A DNA stretch of 64,000 nucleotides, from contig NZ_JALGCL010000001.1 of assembly GCF_022808325.1 (NCBI RefSeq), positions 415,780-479,779 on the forward strand. Direction: 5' to 3'. The translations under genes and the position numbers were made by a program. The DNA is from Cognatiluteimonas sedimenti. GTDB taxonomy: Bacteria; Pseudomonadota; Gammaproteobacteria; Xanthomonadales; Xanthomonadaceae. Below are positions 22,455 to 31,328 of this stretch, piece after piece. Position 1 is the stretch's first letter. The number at the start of each line of letters is the position of its first letter. Under the pieces are notes generated by a model, which worked only from the letters and a program-made list of their open reading frames with translations, was not told the DNA's origin and did no database searches.

Positions 22455-24467
22455 ATGCCGCTGCGCCTGTTTTTCGCGCGTTCGCTTGCCACGCGCTACC
22501 GCCCGCTCGCCTGGCTGCTGGGCGTGTTCCTGCTGGCCTCGACCCTGACCCGGCTGGTGTTGCTGGTCCGGACCGGGGCGGGCGTGGCGCCGAGTGCGGC
22601 CCACTGGTTGTCGGTGTTCGGGATCGGCCTGGGATACGACCTGCTGACCTTCGTCTACTTCGCGTGGCCGCTGGTGCTGCTGCTGTGGCTGCTGCCGCGG
22701 CGCTGGTACGGCGCGCGCCCCGGACGCTGGTCGGTGGCCGCGCTGGGCTGGCTGCTGGTCGCCGCCTGCCTGTTCATCGCGGTCGCGGAGTGGACGTTCT
22801 GGGAGGAATTCCAGACCCGCTTCAATTTCATCGCCGTCGACTACCTCGTCTACACCACCGAGGTGATCGGCAACATCCGCGAGTCCTACCCCGTGCCGGC
22901 GATCCTGGCGGTGCTGTTCGTGGCGACCTGCGCGCTGTGCTGGTGGGGTCGGGCCTGGCTGCTGCCGCGGCCCGGGGACGGCATGCGCCTGGGCCGCCGC
23001 ACGCTGGTGACGCTGGCGTGGCTGGCGGCCACCCTGCTCGGCACCTGGCTGGTCGACGCCGACATGAAGAACCGTTCCGGCAACGAGTACGTCAACGCGC
23101 TCGCCGGCAACGGCATCTACCAGTTCTTCGCCGCCTACCGCAGCGCCAGCATCGACTACGCGAAGTTCTACAGCAGCCAACCCGACCGGGAGGCGTTCGA
23201 GGGCCTGCGCGCGCAGCTCAGGTCCCCGGACAGCAGTTTCACCAGCGCCAATCCCTACGACATCACCCGCCGCATCCATGCCCGGCGCCCGCAACGACGG
23301 CTCAACGTGGTGCTGGTCAGCGTCGAAAGCCTGTCGGCGAGCTTTTCGAAGGATTTCGGAGGCAACCTCGACCTGACCCCGCAGCTTGACGCACTGGGCA
23401 GGCAAAGCCTGGTGTTCGACAACCTGTACGCAACCGGCACCCGCACCGTGCGCGGGCTGGAAGCGCTGTCGTTGTCGGTGCCGCCGACCCCGGGCGAATC
23501 GATCGTCAAGCGCCCGCACAACGAAGGGTTGTTCAGCCTGGCCAGCGTGTTCAACCGCAAGGGCTACGTGTCCGAATTCCTGTATGGCGGCTACGGCGCC
23601 TTCGACAACATGAACTATTTCTTCGCCCACAACGGCTACCTGATCCGCGACCGCGAGAGCATCCCCGCCAAGAGCATCCACCACGCCAACATCTGGGGCG
23701 TGGCCGACGAAGACCTCTACACCATGGCGCTGGGCGAGTTCGATCGCCTGCATGCCGGCGGCACCCCGTTCTTCGCCCACGTCATGACCACCTCCAACCA
23801 CCGCCCGTACACGTTCCCGCAGGGCAGGGTGGATTACCCGCAGGGCAAGCGCGACAGCGCAGTGGCCTACACCGACTGGGCGCTCGGCGATTTCATCGAG
23901 CGCGCGCGCAGCAAGCCCTGGTTCGCGGACACGGTGTTCGTGATCACCGCCGACCACTGCGCTTCCAGCGGCGGCATCGCAACGCTGCCGACCTTCCGCT
24001 ACCACATCCCCTTGTGGATCTATTCGCCCGCGCATATCGCGCCGCGACGGGTGGAGCGGATGCTGAGCCAGATCGACATCCCGCCGACGATCCTCGGGCT
24101 GCTCGGCTTCGACTACACCACCCGCTTCTACGGCCAGGACGTGTTCGCGCTGGAGCCGGGGCGCGAGCGTGCCTTCATCGGCAACTACCAGCAACTGGGC
24201 TATCTCAGCCACGACCGCCTGGTCGAACTGGGCCCCAACCAGAGCGTGCGCGAGGTGCGGCCGGACTACGTCGACGACAGGGAGCAGCCGCCGGTCGCAA
24301 TCGATCCAGAACTTGCCGGGCAGGCCGTGCGCTACTACCAGACTGCCAGCTTCCGCTTCGCCCGCGGGCTCATGGGCGTGGACACCTCAGACGACAGCGG
24401 CGCGGCACGGGTGGCGCGCGAGGAAGGCGAGGCGACGGCCCTCGGCGTGCGCGGAAGTTCGCGCTGA
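22455..24467 (+). CDS. LtaS-like membrane phosphoglycerol/phosphoethanolamine transferase
   Basis: Alkaline-phosphatase-superfamily membrane enzyme. The 670 residues start with about five membrane spans (residues 1-205), followed by a periplasmic sulfatase-type domain from about 280. It has metal-ligand motifs VESLS and T-A-D-H-C and a candidate catalytic threonine in ATGTRT (326-331). In gram-negatives such LtaS-family proteins may move phosphoglycerol or related groups onto glycans or lipid A; the substrate here is unknown. It is divergent from a PhoP-like regulator, suggesting envelope-stress control. Confidence 0.8.
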   Translation: MPLRLFFARSLATRYRPLAWLLGVFLLASTLTRLVLLVRTGAGVAPSAAHWLSVFGIGLGYDLLTFVYFAWPLVLLLWLLPRRWYGARPGRWSVAALGWLLVAACLFIAVAEWTFWEEFQTRFNFIAVDYLVYTTEVIGNIRESYPVPAILAVLFVATCALCWWGRAWLLPRPGDGMRLGRRTLVTLAWLAATLLGTWLVDADMKNRSGNEYVNALAGNGIYQFFAAYRSASIDYAKFYSSQPDREAFEGLRAQLRSPDSSFTSANPYDITRRIHARRPQRRLNVVLVSVESLSASFSKDFGGNLDLTPQLDALGRQSLVFDNLYATGTRTVRGLEALSLSVPPTPGESIVKRPHNEGLFSLASVFNRKGYVSEFLYGGYGAFDNMNYFFAHNGYLIRDRESIPAKSIHHANIWGVADEDLYTMALGEFDRLHAGGTPFFAHVMTTSNHRPYTFPQGRVDYPQGKRDSAVAYTDWALGDFIERARSKPWFADTVFVITADHCASSGGIATLPTFRYHIPLWIYSPAHIAPRRVERMLSQIDIPPTILGLLGFDYTTRFYGQDVFALEPGRERAFIGNYQQLGYLSHDRLVELGPNQSVREVRPDYVDDREQPPVAIDPELAGQAVRYYQTASFRFARGLMGVDTSDDSGAARVAREEGEATALGVRGSSR

Positions 24468-24510
24468 AGGCTGGGCCCGGGTCCACGTAGCGACGCGCCG
24501 GGCCCGCGGT

Positions 24511-24516
24511 TAGAGT
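24511..24516 (+). promoter_or_regulatory. -10-like TAGAGT six bases before copL
   Basis: TAGAGT followed by six bases and the copL ATG, with no Shine-Dalgarno; the second copL (60,795, - strand) has the identical hexamer and spacing. A GC inverted repeat (24473-24480 with 24498-24505) precedes it and may end the upstream gene. This suggests a leaderless copL mRNA. Confidence 0.5.
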
Positions 24517-24522
24517 GGCGGC

Positions 24523-24942
24523 ATGTCGCCCTGGCCGTTCCTGTCGCGCGTGCTGCTCAGCCTCGCCCTCGTCGTGAACGCGGTGGCGCCGGTTGCGGCG
24601 TCGACCAGCGTGCCGATGGCACGGGTACAGCCAGCGACCGTCGCGGCCCATGGCGATGGGGCGGCGGCGCGCATGCCATGCCACCAGCAACGGCACGCAA
24701 CTGTCGCGAGCGCGGCTGCCCCGTCGGCGGCCATGCCGGCGCCCGACGACACGACGCAACCTGCTCCGGACAGCTGCGCGCCGGGCCCCTGCGCTTGCGC
24801 CTGCGTGCATCCCGGCCAGGCCGCGCTGCCGGCGCTTGCGATGACGCTGGAGCGGGTCCGCCCTCGATTGGCCAGCGGCGCGTTGCCACTGGCCCACGGC
24901 GCTCCCGCGTTGCGCCACCCGATCCGGCCTCCGATTGCCTAG
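24523..24942 (+). CDS. copL: CopL-family copper-responsive leader protein (left copy)
   Basis: CopL lies directly upstream of copAB in xanthomonads and is needed for copper-inducible expression of copAB. The 139 residues have an N-terminal hydrophobic signal (about 1-26), a Met/His/Ala-rich middle with MPCHQQ, and a Cys cluster CAPGPCACACVH that could bind Cu(I). The conserved C-terminus is H-x-I-R-P-P-I. The gene begins the left copper module; copA follows after 101 nt. Whether the protein, or its translation through the Cys cluster, does the regulating is not settled by sequence. Confidence 0.8.
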   Translation: MSPWPFLSRVLLSLALVVNAVAPVAASTSVPMARVQPATVAAHGDGAAARMPCHQQRHATVASAAAPSAAMPAPDDTTQPAPDSCAPGPCACACVHPGQAALPALAMTLERVRPRLASGALPLAHGAPALRHPIRPPIA

Positions 24943-24951
24943 GTATGGTGC

Positions 24952-24967
24952 AGCGCCGACCGGCGCT
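24952..24967 (+). promoter_or_regulatory. Hairpin in the copL-copA leader
   Basis: AGCGCCG at 24952-24958 pairs with CGGCGCT at 24961-24967 in the 101-nt copL-copA gap, nine bases after the copL stop. The right-arm copL-copA gap also contains hairpins, of different sequence. A translation-linked attenuator is one explanation. Confidence 0.35.
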
Positions 24968-25043
24968 CATCCGCCTGCGCGCATCCGCGATGGTTGCCGT
25001 CGCTGCGCGCAGATCGACACCCCGATGCTGTAACGGAGTTCCC

Positions 25044-26795
25044 ATGTCATCCACCCTGTTGAGTCACGACGGGCCGCGCCTGCCGTCGCGACGCCGCTTC
25101 GTGCAAGGCATCGCCGCCGGCGGTGCCGTCGCCAGCCTCGGCCTGTGGCCCGGCCCCGCATGGGCACTCGGCACGCGCGGCCAGCCCGGCGTGTTGTCCG
25201 GCACCGAGTTCGACCTGGTCATCGGCGAAACCCCGATGAACTTCACCGGGCGGACGCGCGCGGCAGTCACCGTCAATGGCTCGCTGCCGGCGCCGCTGTT
25301 GCGCTGGCGCGAAGGCACGACTGTCAACCTGCGCGTCTCCAACGCGTTGCCCGCCGGTTCGATCCACGGCCACGAGACCTCGATCCATTGGCACGGCATC
25401 CTGTTGCCGGCCAACATGGACGGCGTGCCGGGGCTGAGTTTCGCGGGCATCGGCCGCGGCGAGACCTACCACTACCGCTTCACCGTGAAACAGGCGGGAA
25501 CCTACTGGTACCACAGCCATTCCGCGTTCCAGGAACAGGCGGGGCTTTATGGCCCGCTGGTGATCGATCCGGTCGAACCGGAACCGTTCGCGTTCGATCG
25601 CGACTACGTGGTGATGCTCACGGACTGGACCGACCTGGATCCCACCGCGTTGTTCGCGCGGCTGAAGAAGATGTCGGACTACGACAACTACTACAAGCGC
25701 ACCGTCGGCGATTTCGTCCGCGACGCCTCGAAGGAGGGGTTGCGGGCAACGCTGGCCGACCGCGGCATGTGGGGGCGGATGCGGATGACGCCGACCGACC
25801 TGTCGGACGTCAACGGCAACACCTACACCTACCTGATGAACGGAACGACCGCGCTCGGCAACTGGACCGGCCTGTTCCGCAGCGGCGAGAAGGTCCGCCT
25901 GCGCTTCATCAACGGCTCGTCGATGACCCACTTCGACGTGCGCATCCCCGGCCTGAAGATGACCGTGGTCGCCGCAGACGGCCAGTACGTGCACCCGGTG
26001 ACGGTGGACGAATTCCGCATCGCCACGGCGGAGACCTACGACGTGATCGTCGAGCCTTCCGGGCAGGACGCCTTCACCATTTTTGCCCAGGACATGGGTC
26101 GCACCGGCCATGTCAGCGGCACCCTGGCGGTGCGCGAGGGGTTGCGCGCGCCGGTGCCGGCGCTGGATGCACGCCCGATCCTGCGCATGTCGGACATGGG
26201 CCATGGCGGGATGGGGCAGGGCGGCCACGACATGGCGGGCATGGACCACGCCGGCCACGCGATGGCCACGATGCAGCAGCACCCGGCGAGCGAGGCCGGC
26301 AACCCGCTGGTCGACATGCAGACGATGGCGCCGGTGCCCAAACTCGAGGACCCGGGGATCGGCCTGCGCGACAACGGCCGCACGGTACTGAACTACGCGA
26401 TGCTGCGCAGCGCTTTCGACGATCCCGATGGCCGCGAGCCAGGTCGCGAGATCGAGCTGCACCTCACCGGCCACATGGAAAAGTTCGCCTGGGGCTTCGA
26501 TGGCCGGAAGTTCTCCGACGTCGAACCGCTGCGGTTCAACTACGGCGAGCGCCTGCGGATCGTGCTGGTGAACGACACCATGATGACCCATCCGATCCAC
26601 CTGCACGGCATGTGGAGCGACCTGGAGGACGAAGGCGGCAACTTCCACGTGCGCAAGCACACCATCGACATGCCGCCGGGCAGCAGGCGCAGCTATCGCG
26701 TGCGTGCCGATGCGCTCGGGCAATGGGCCTACCACTGCCACCTGCTGTACCACATGGAAGCCGGCATGATGCGGCAGGTGTCGGTGGAGGAATGA
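25044..26795 (+). CDS. copA: Periplasmic multicopper oxidase CopA (left copy)
   Basis: Copper-resistance multicopper oxidase that oxidises or sequesters Cu(I) in the periplasm. A Tat signal with S-R-R-R-F-V at 15-20 exports the folded protein. The 583 residues contain all copper clusters: HWHG (115-118), WYHSHS, HPIHLHG and the H-C-H...H....M type 1 site (HCH at 564-566). A Met/His-rich insert (DMGHGGMGQGGHDMAGMDHAGH) may bind extra copper. ATG 25044, with CGGAG upstream, is the start. It overlaps copB by 4 nt. Confidence 0.95.
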   Translation: MSSTLLSHDGPRLPSRRRFVQGIAAGGAVASLGLWPGPAWALGTRGQPGVLSGTEFDLVIGETPMNFTGRTRAAVTVNGSLPAPLLRWREGTTVNLRVSNALPAGSIHGHETSIHWHGILLPANMDGVPGLSFAGIGRGETYHYRFTVKQAGTYWYHSHSAFQEQAGLYGPLVIDPVEPEPFAFDRDYVVMLTDWTDLDPTALFARLKKMSDYDNYYKRTVGDFVRDASKEGLRATLADRGMWGRMRMTPTDLSDVNGNTYTYLMNGTTALGNWTGLFRSGEKVRLRFINGSSMTHFDVRIPGLKMTVVAADGQYVHPVTVDEFRIATAETYDVIVEPSGQDAFTIFAQDMGRTGHVSGTLAVREGLRAPVPALDARPILRMSDMGHGGMGQGGHDMAGMDHAGHAMATMQQHPASEAGNPLVDMQTMAPVPKLEDPGIGLRDNGRTVLNYAMLRSAFDDPDGREPGREIELHLTGHMEKFAWGFDGRKFSDVEPLRFNYGERLRIVLVNDTMMTHPIHLHGMWSDLEDEGGNFHVRKHTIDMPPGSRRSYRVRADALGQWAYHCHLLYHMEAGMMRQVSVEE

Positions 26796-27835
26796 ACGCC
26801 ATGGACGCATCCGCAAAGACAAGCCGGGCGGCAATGCCGGGCGCCGCGCTCCTGGCCCTGCTGCCATTCACGGCGATGGCGCAGGTCGATCACGCCACCA
26901 TGTCCATGCCGACGCCGCCGCAGGCTGCGCCGCAGGTGACGCCAGTCACGCAACCCGCACCGGTGCCCGACCATGCCACGATGGATCATGCAGCAATGGA
27001 GCATGCTGCAGCGGACGATGCGGCAAAGGACCAGGCCGCAACGGCCGTGCCAGACCACGCCACCATGGACCACGCGGCCATGGGGCACGACATGGATGCC
27101 ATGCCCGCCATCGCACAGACCAGGCCGATAACGCCCATCCCGCAGGTCACCGACGCCGATCGCGCCGCCGCCGTACCTCCACCCGCCGACCATCCGGTGC
27201 ACGACAACGGCATCTACAGCTATCTGCTGTTCAACCGGCTCGAAACCTGGGATGCCGATCCCGGAAGCGGGCTGGCGTGGGAAGGGCAGGGCTGGATTGG
27301 CACCGACCTCAACCGGCTGTGGTTGCGCAGCGAAGGCGAGCAGGTCCATGGGCGCCTGCACTCGGCTGACCTGGAGGCGCTGTATGGACACGCCATCAGT
27401 CCCTGGTGGGACTTCGTCGCCGGCATCCGCCACGACTTCAAGCCGGGTTCTGCGCAGGATTTCCTGGCGGTCGGCGTGATGGGATTGTCGCCTTACAAGT
27501 TCGAAGTGTCGGCGACCGCCTATATCGGCCAGGCCGGGCAATCGGAGGCCCGGATCGAAGTCGAATACGAGTCATTGCTCACCAACCGATTGATCCTGCA
27601 GCCGCTGGTCGAGGTCAATGTCTTCGGCAAGGACGACGCGCGGCGCGGTATCGGCTCCGGGCTTGGAACGGTCGAAGCGGAGCTGCGGCTGCGTTACGAA
27701 TTCACCCGCCGCTTCGCCCCGTACGTCGGGCTGGTCCACGAACGCGCGTTTGGGCGCACCGCCGACCTGCGCCGCGCGGAAGGCGAAAGCGCCGACGATA
27801 CCCGCCTTGTAGCGGGCGTGCGCATCTGGTTCTGA
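26792..27835 (+). CDS. copB: Outer-membrane copper resistance protein CopB (left copy)
   Basis: Outer-membrane protein of the PcoB/CopB family. The 347 residues carry a signal peptide (to about residue 30), then repeated Met/His motifs such as DHATMDHAAMEHA and DHATMDHAAMGHD that should bind copper, and a beta-barrel domain from about residue 140 ending in the outer-membrane C-terminal phenylalanine (V-R-I-W-F). ATG 26792 overlaps the copA stop; ATG 26801 is a minor alternative. Confidence 0.93.
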   Translation: MNAMDASAKTSRAAMPGAALLALLPFTAMAQVDHATMSMPTPPQAAPQVTPVTQPAPVPDHATMDHAAMEHAAADDAAKDQAATAVPDHATMDHAAMGHDMDAMPAIAQTRPITPIPQVTDADRAAAVPPPADHPVHDNGIYSYLLFNRLETWDADPGSGLAWEGQGWIGTDLNRLWLRSEGEQVHGRLHSADLEALYGHAISPWWDFVAGIRHDFKPGSAQDFLAVGVMGLSPYKFEVSATAYIGQAGQSEARIEVEYESLLTNRLILQPLVEVNVFGKDDARRGIGSGLGTVEAELRLRYEFTRRFAPYVGLVHERAFGRTADLRRAEGESADDTRLVAGVRIWF

Positions 27836-27874
27836 CACCCGGCGATATCGGGACGAACAATGGAGATCACTGAC

Positions 27875-28375
27875 ATGAAAAGCCTCGCGCTTGCACCCGC
27901 GTTGCTCGGCCTCGCCCTGGCCCTGGCGAGTTGTACGCCAACCTCCGCCGCGCCGGGCAGCACTAGCGACGACGCGCGGCCCGTCACCGCCGCCGCAAAA
28001 CTCCCGCTGGTGGTGGTCCACAAGAACGCATCCTGCGGATGCTGCAACGACTGGATCGAGCACGTGCGCGCGGCCGGCTTCCGGGTACAGGTGCGCAACG
28101 AGGTCAACCTGAACCCGATCAAGGAGCGGGTCGGCGTGCCGCTCGGCAAGGGCTCCTGCCACACCGCCGAGGTTGACGGCTATTTCGTCGAAGGCCATGT
28201 ACCGGCAGCGGACATCAAGCGACTGCTCGCCGAACGCCCCGCAGCCAGGGGCCTGGTCCTGCCGGGCATGCCGATCGGATCGCCGGGCATGGAATCGCCG
28301 GACGGCCGCAGCCAGCCGTACACGGTCGAACTGGTCGGTTTCGATGGCGGCACATCGGCGTTTTCCCGGCACTGA
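27875..28375 (+). CDS. DUF411 metal-binding lipoprotein (left copy)
   Basis: Small exported DUF411 protein, a family found in copper and silver resistance clusters. The thioredoxin-like domain has HKNASCGCC, CHTA and the VEGHVPA segment, with Cys and Met/His residues likely to bind metal. The N-terminus has a lipobox-like L-A-S-C near residue 20. ATG 27875 is preferred over 27860 because TGGAGAT lies at a proper distance before it. A paralogue is at 55,768-56,286. The exact role is unknown. Confidence 0.75.
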   Translation: MKSLALAPALLGLALALASCTPTSAAPGSTSDDARPVTAAAKLPLVVVHKNASCGCCNDWIEHVRAAGFRVQVRNEVNLNPIKERVGVPLGKGSCHTAEVDGYFVEGHVPAADIKRLLAERPAARGLVLPGMPIGSPGMESPDGRSQPYTVELVGFDGGTSAFSRH

Positions 28376-28395
28376 AGCGACCGGGTGCGCAGGGC

Positions 28396-28427
28396 TTGAC
28401 TCTGGACCATGGTCAAGGGTGCAGACT
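28396..28427 (+). promoter_or_regulatory. MerR-type promoter TTGACT-N20-CAGACT (left)
   Basis: The -35 TTGACT (28396-28401) and the -10 CAGACT (28422-28427) are 20 bp apart, the overlong spacer used by MerR-family activators. The spacer holds a dyad centred on GACCATGGTC (28405-28414). The merR ATG is six bases after the -10, implying a leaderless transcript. The right-arm merR has the same hexamers, spacing and dyad core. Confidence 0.75.
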
Positions 28428-28433
28428 GCACGC

Positions 28434-28850
28434 ATGAAGATCGGAACGTTGGCCCGGGAAGCCGGGGTCGCCATCGACACGGTGCGCTACTACGAGCGGC
28501 AGGGACTGCTGCCGCCGCCGCAGCGCAGTGCGTCCGGATATCGCCAGCACGGGAAGGACGACGTCGCGCGGCTGCGTTTCATTCGCCGCTCCAAGGGGCT
28601 GGGGTTCACCCTCGAGGAGATCCGCGAACTGCTGGACCTTTCCGGCCGCCGCGACGTGGACATGGCCGGCATGAAGGCGGCCGCGATCCAGAAGCTCGCC
28701 GGGATCGACGAAAAACTTTCCGAACTGCAACGCGTGCGTGCCGGGCTGGAGGCGCTGGTGGCGTCCTGCCCGGGACACGGCGCGCTCGAACACTGCCCGA
28801 TCCTGGATGCGCTGGCCGGTGACCGGCCCGCCGGAGAACGACATGAGTGA
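28434..28850 (+). CDS. MerR-family copper-type regulator (left copy)
   Basis: MerR/CueR-like activator. The 138 residues have the MerR winged helix ([26 protein letters not shown]), a dimerisation coiled coil and a C-terminal metal loop [10 protein letters not shown]. The loop is C-X8-C rather than the C-X7-C of E. coli CueR, and a Met appears to occupy the position of CueR Ser77, so metal specificity is not certain. Context with a copper ATPase (8-nt overlap) argues for Cu(I)/Ag(I). Confidence 0.85.
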   Translation: MKIGTLAREAGVAIDTVRYYERQGLLPPPQRSASGYRQHGKDDVARLRFIRRSKGLGFTLEEIRELLDLSGRRDVDMAGMKAAAIQKLAGIDEKLSELQRVRAGLEALVASCPGHGALEHCPILDALAGDRPAGERHE

Positions 28851-31188
28851 CCCGCACGCCCACCACCATCATGGCCATGGCCACGAGCACGCCACCACGA
28901 TCGATCCGGTGTGCGGCATGGCCGTGGATCCGGCGAAGACGCCGCACCACGCGACCCACGAAGGCCTGGAATACCACTTCTGCAATCCGCGTTGCCGCGA
29001 GAAGTTCGTTGCCGAGCCCGGCAAATACCTGGCTCCGCGGGATTCGCAACCTGTGGAGGCCGCGCCGGCCGGCACCACCTACACCTGCCCGATGCACCCG
29101 GAAATCCGGCAGCCGGGTCCGGGCACGTGCCCGATCTGCGGCATGGCGCTGGAACCGGAGATGCCGAGCCTGGACGACGGCGAGAACCCGGAACTGCGGG
29201 ACTTCGGTCGCCGCTTCTGGTGGACGCTGCCGCTGAGCGCCATCGTGCTGGTGCTGGCGATGTTCGGGCAGCACTTCCCGGCGCTGGACGCCGCCGCGCG
29301 CACCTGGCTGGAGTTCGCACTGGCCACGCCGGTGGTGCTGTGGGCTGGCCGGCCGTTCTTCGAGCGCTGGTGGCAATCGATCCGCAACCGCAGCCCCAAC
29401 ATGTGGACCCTGATCGGCACCGGCGTCGGCGCCGCCTACGGCTACAGCGTGGTCGCAACCGTGGCGCCGGGCCTGTTCCCGGCCTCGTTCCACGAGCACG
29501 GGCGCGTGGGCGTCTACTTCGAGGCCGCTGCGGTGATCGTGTCGCTGACCCTGCTGGGGCAGTTGCTGGAACTGCGCGCGCGCTCGAAGACATCGGCCGC
29601 GATCAAGGCGTTGCTTGGGCTGGCGCCCAAGACCGCGCGGCGCATCGAAGCCGACGGCAGCGAAACCGACATCCCGCTCGAGCACGTGCACGTCGGCGAC
29701 CGGCTGCGCGTACGTCCCGGCGAAAAGGTGCCGGTCGACGGCACCGTGCTCGAAGGCCGCTCCAGCATCGACGAATCCATGCTCACCGGCGAACCGATCC
29801 CGGTGGGGAAGGGGGAGGGCGACCAGCTCATCGGCGCCACCCTCAACGGCACCGGCGCGCTGGTGATGCGCGCCGAGCAGGTCGGTTCGGCCACGGTGCT
29901 GGCGCAGATCGTGCAGATGGTGGCGCAGGCCCAGCGCTCGCGCGCGCCGATGCAGCGCATGGCCGACAAGGTCGCATACTGGTTCGTGCTGGCCGTGTTC
30001 GCGGTCGCGCTGGCGACGTTCGTGGCATGGGGCCTGTTCGGCCCGGATCCATCGTGGACCTATGCCGTGCTCAACGCGGTCTCGGTGCTGATCATCGCCT
30101 GTCCCTGTGCGCTCGGACTGGCCACGCCGATGTCGATCATGGTGGCCAGTGGCCGCGCCGCGCACGGCGGCGTGCTGTTCCGCGACGCCGAGGCGATCGA
30201 GCGCTTGCGGGCAATCGATACGCTGGTGGTCGACAAGACCGGAACCCTGACCGAAGGCCGCGCTGCCTTCCGCGAAGTGCTGCCGGCACCGGGCATCGAT
30301 GCGGACGATGTGCTGCGCCTGGCCGCCAGCCTGGACCAGGGCAGCGAACATCCGTTGGCCGAAGCGATCGTCGCCGCCGCGCGGGATCGCGGCATGGCGC
30401 TGTCGCCGGTGGACGAGTTCGATTCGGTCACCGGGCAGGGAGTACGCGGCCGGGTGTCGGGGCAGGCATTGCTGCTGGGCAACGGCAGCCTGATGCGGGA
30501 CGCGGGGATCGATGTCGCGGAGTTGAGCGCACGCGCGGAAGCGCTACGGCGCGCGGGCGCAAGCGTCATGTTCCTTGCCGCCGATGGCCGCGCCCGGGGC
30601 GTGGTCGCGGTGGCCGACCCGGTCAAGAAGAGCACTCCGGCGGCACTGGCCGCGTTGCGCGCCGACGGCATACGCATCGTGATGGCGACGGGCGATGCGC
30701 AGGGCACCGCGGCTGCTGTCGCCGACGCGCTCGGCATCGACGAGGTGCATGGCGAAGTCCGTCCCGGCGACAAGGTCGCCCTGGTCAGGCGACTGCAGGC
30801 GCAGGGCCGGCGCGTGGCGATGGCCGGCGACGGCATCAACGACGCGCCGGCGCTCGCGGCGGCCGATGTCGGCATCGCCATGGGCACCGGTACCGACGTG
30901 GCGATGTCGACCGCGCAGGTGACCCTGGTCAAGGGCGACCTGCGGCGGATCGTCACCGCGCGCCGGATTTCCCGTGACACCGTGGGCAACATGAAGCAGA
31001 ACCTGGGCTTTGCCTTCCTTTACAACGCGATCGGCGTGCCGCTCGCCGCAGGCGTCCTGTACCCGGCGTTCGGCGTGCTGCTCAGCCCGATGATCGCGGC
31101 GCTGGCGATGAGCCTCAGTTCGGTCTCGGTGGTGGCCAATGCCTTGCGCCTGGGGCGGGATGCGTCGGGGCCTCGGGTTGACGCCTGA
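28843..31188 (+). CDS. YHS-domain Cu(I)-exporting P1B-type ATPase (left copy)
   Basis: Inner-membrane copper exporter of 781 residues. It has no CxxC ferredoxin-like domain. It starts with a His tract ([12 protein letters not shown]), then a YHS domain ([10 protein letters not shown]...[12 protein letters not shown]) and a second Cys-rich motif (YTCPMHPEI.........CPICGM). About eight membrane spans follow with the transport motif C-P-C, actuator TGEP, phosphorylation DKTGTLT, HP locus SEHPLAEA and hinge [11 protein letters not shown] 28843 overlaps merR. A close paralogue lies at 51,976-54,399, and the C-terminus of another at 31,767. Confidence 0.93.
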   Translation: MSDPHAHHHHGHGHEHATTIDPVCGMAVDPAKTPHHATHEGLEYHFCNPRCREKFVAEPGKYLAPRDSQPVEAAPAGTTYTCPMHPEIRQPGPGTCPICGMALEPEMPSLDDGENPELRDFGRRFWWTLPLSAIVLVLAMFGQHFPALDAAARTWLEFALATPVVLWAGRPFFERWWQSIRNRSPNMWTLIGTGVGAAYGYSVVATVAPGLFPASFHEHGRVGVYFEAAAVIVSLTLLGQLLELRARSKTSAAIKALLGLAPKTARRIEADGSETDIPLEHVHVGDRLRVRPGEKVPVDGTVLEGRSSIDESMLTGEPIPVGKGEGDQLIGATLNGTGALVMRAEQVGSATVLAQIVQMVAQAQRSRAPMQRMADKVAYWFVLAVFAVALATFVAWGLFGPDPSWTYAVLNAVSVLIIACPCALGLATPMSIMVASGRAAHGGVLFRDAEAIERLRAIDTLVVDKTGTLTEGRAAFREVLPAPGIDADDVLRLAASLDQGSEHPLAEAIVAAARDRGMALSPVDEFDSVTGQGVRGRVSGQALLLGNGSLMRDAGIDVAELSARAEALRRAGASVMFLAADGRARGVVAVADPVKKSTPAALAALRADGIRIVMATGDAQGTAAAVADALGIDEVHGEVRPGDKVALVRRLQAQGRRVAMAGDGINDAPALAAADVGIAMGTGTDVAMSTAQVTLVKGDLRRIVTARRISRDTVGNMKQNLGFAFLYNAIGVPLAAGVLYPAFGVLLSPMIAALAMSLSSVSVVANALRLGRDASGPRVDA

Positions 31189-31278
31189 GGCCTGGACCGA
31201 GCTCGCCGCCGCGCGAACGGCGGGGGCGGCGGTTCCTGCTGGCGGACCACTTGCCATGCCTGATCGGGGGCTGATGAA
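31189..31278. other. GC-rich spacer after left ATPase
   Basis: No gene is supported. Runs of GCC/GGC (31204-31232) can fold into an imperfect hairpin that may end ATPase transcription, but no T-run follows. Confidence 0.4.
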
Positions 31279-31306
31279 ACTTCGCATAATGCCTATTATG
31301 TAAAGC
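31279..31306 (+). other. dif-like XerC/XerD recombination site
   Basis: A 28-bp block with left arm ACTTCGCATAA, a 6-bp centre TGCCTA and right arm TTATGTAAAGC. The left arm carries the xanthomonad dif core TTCGCATAA. The right arm matches the gammaproteobacterial XerD consensus TTATGTTAAAT at 8 of 11 positions, and CATAAT/ATTATG form a perfect inverted repeat around the centre. The sequence is strikingly AT-rich within GC-rich DNA. It may be a Xer site used by an integrated element, a decayed copy, or the chromosomal dif. Confidence 0.6.
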
Positions 31307-31328
31307 ATGATAACAGATCGTCCGATCT

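Noticed and set aside
26985-27100. Tandem DHATMDHAAM-type repeats in copB and similar in copA
   Set aside because: Ordinary Met/His copper-binding repeats inside coding sequence, not a DNA repeat array or CRISPR.
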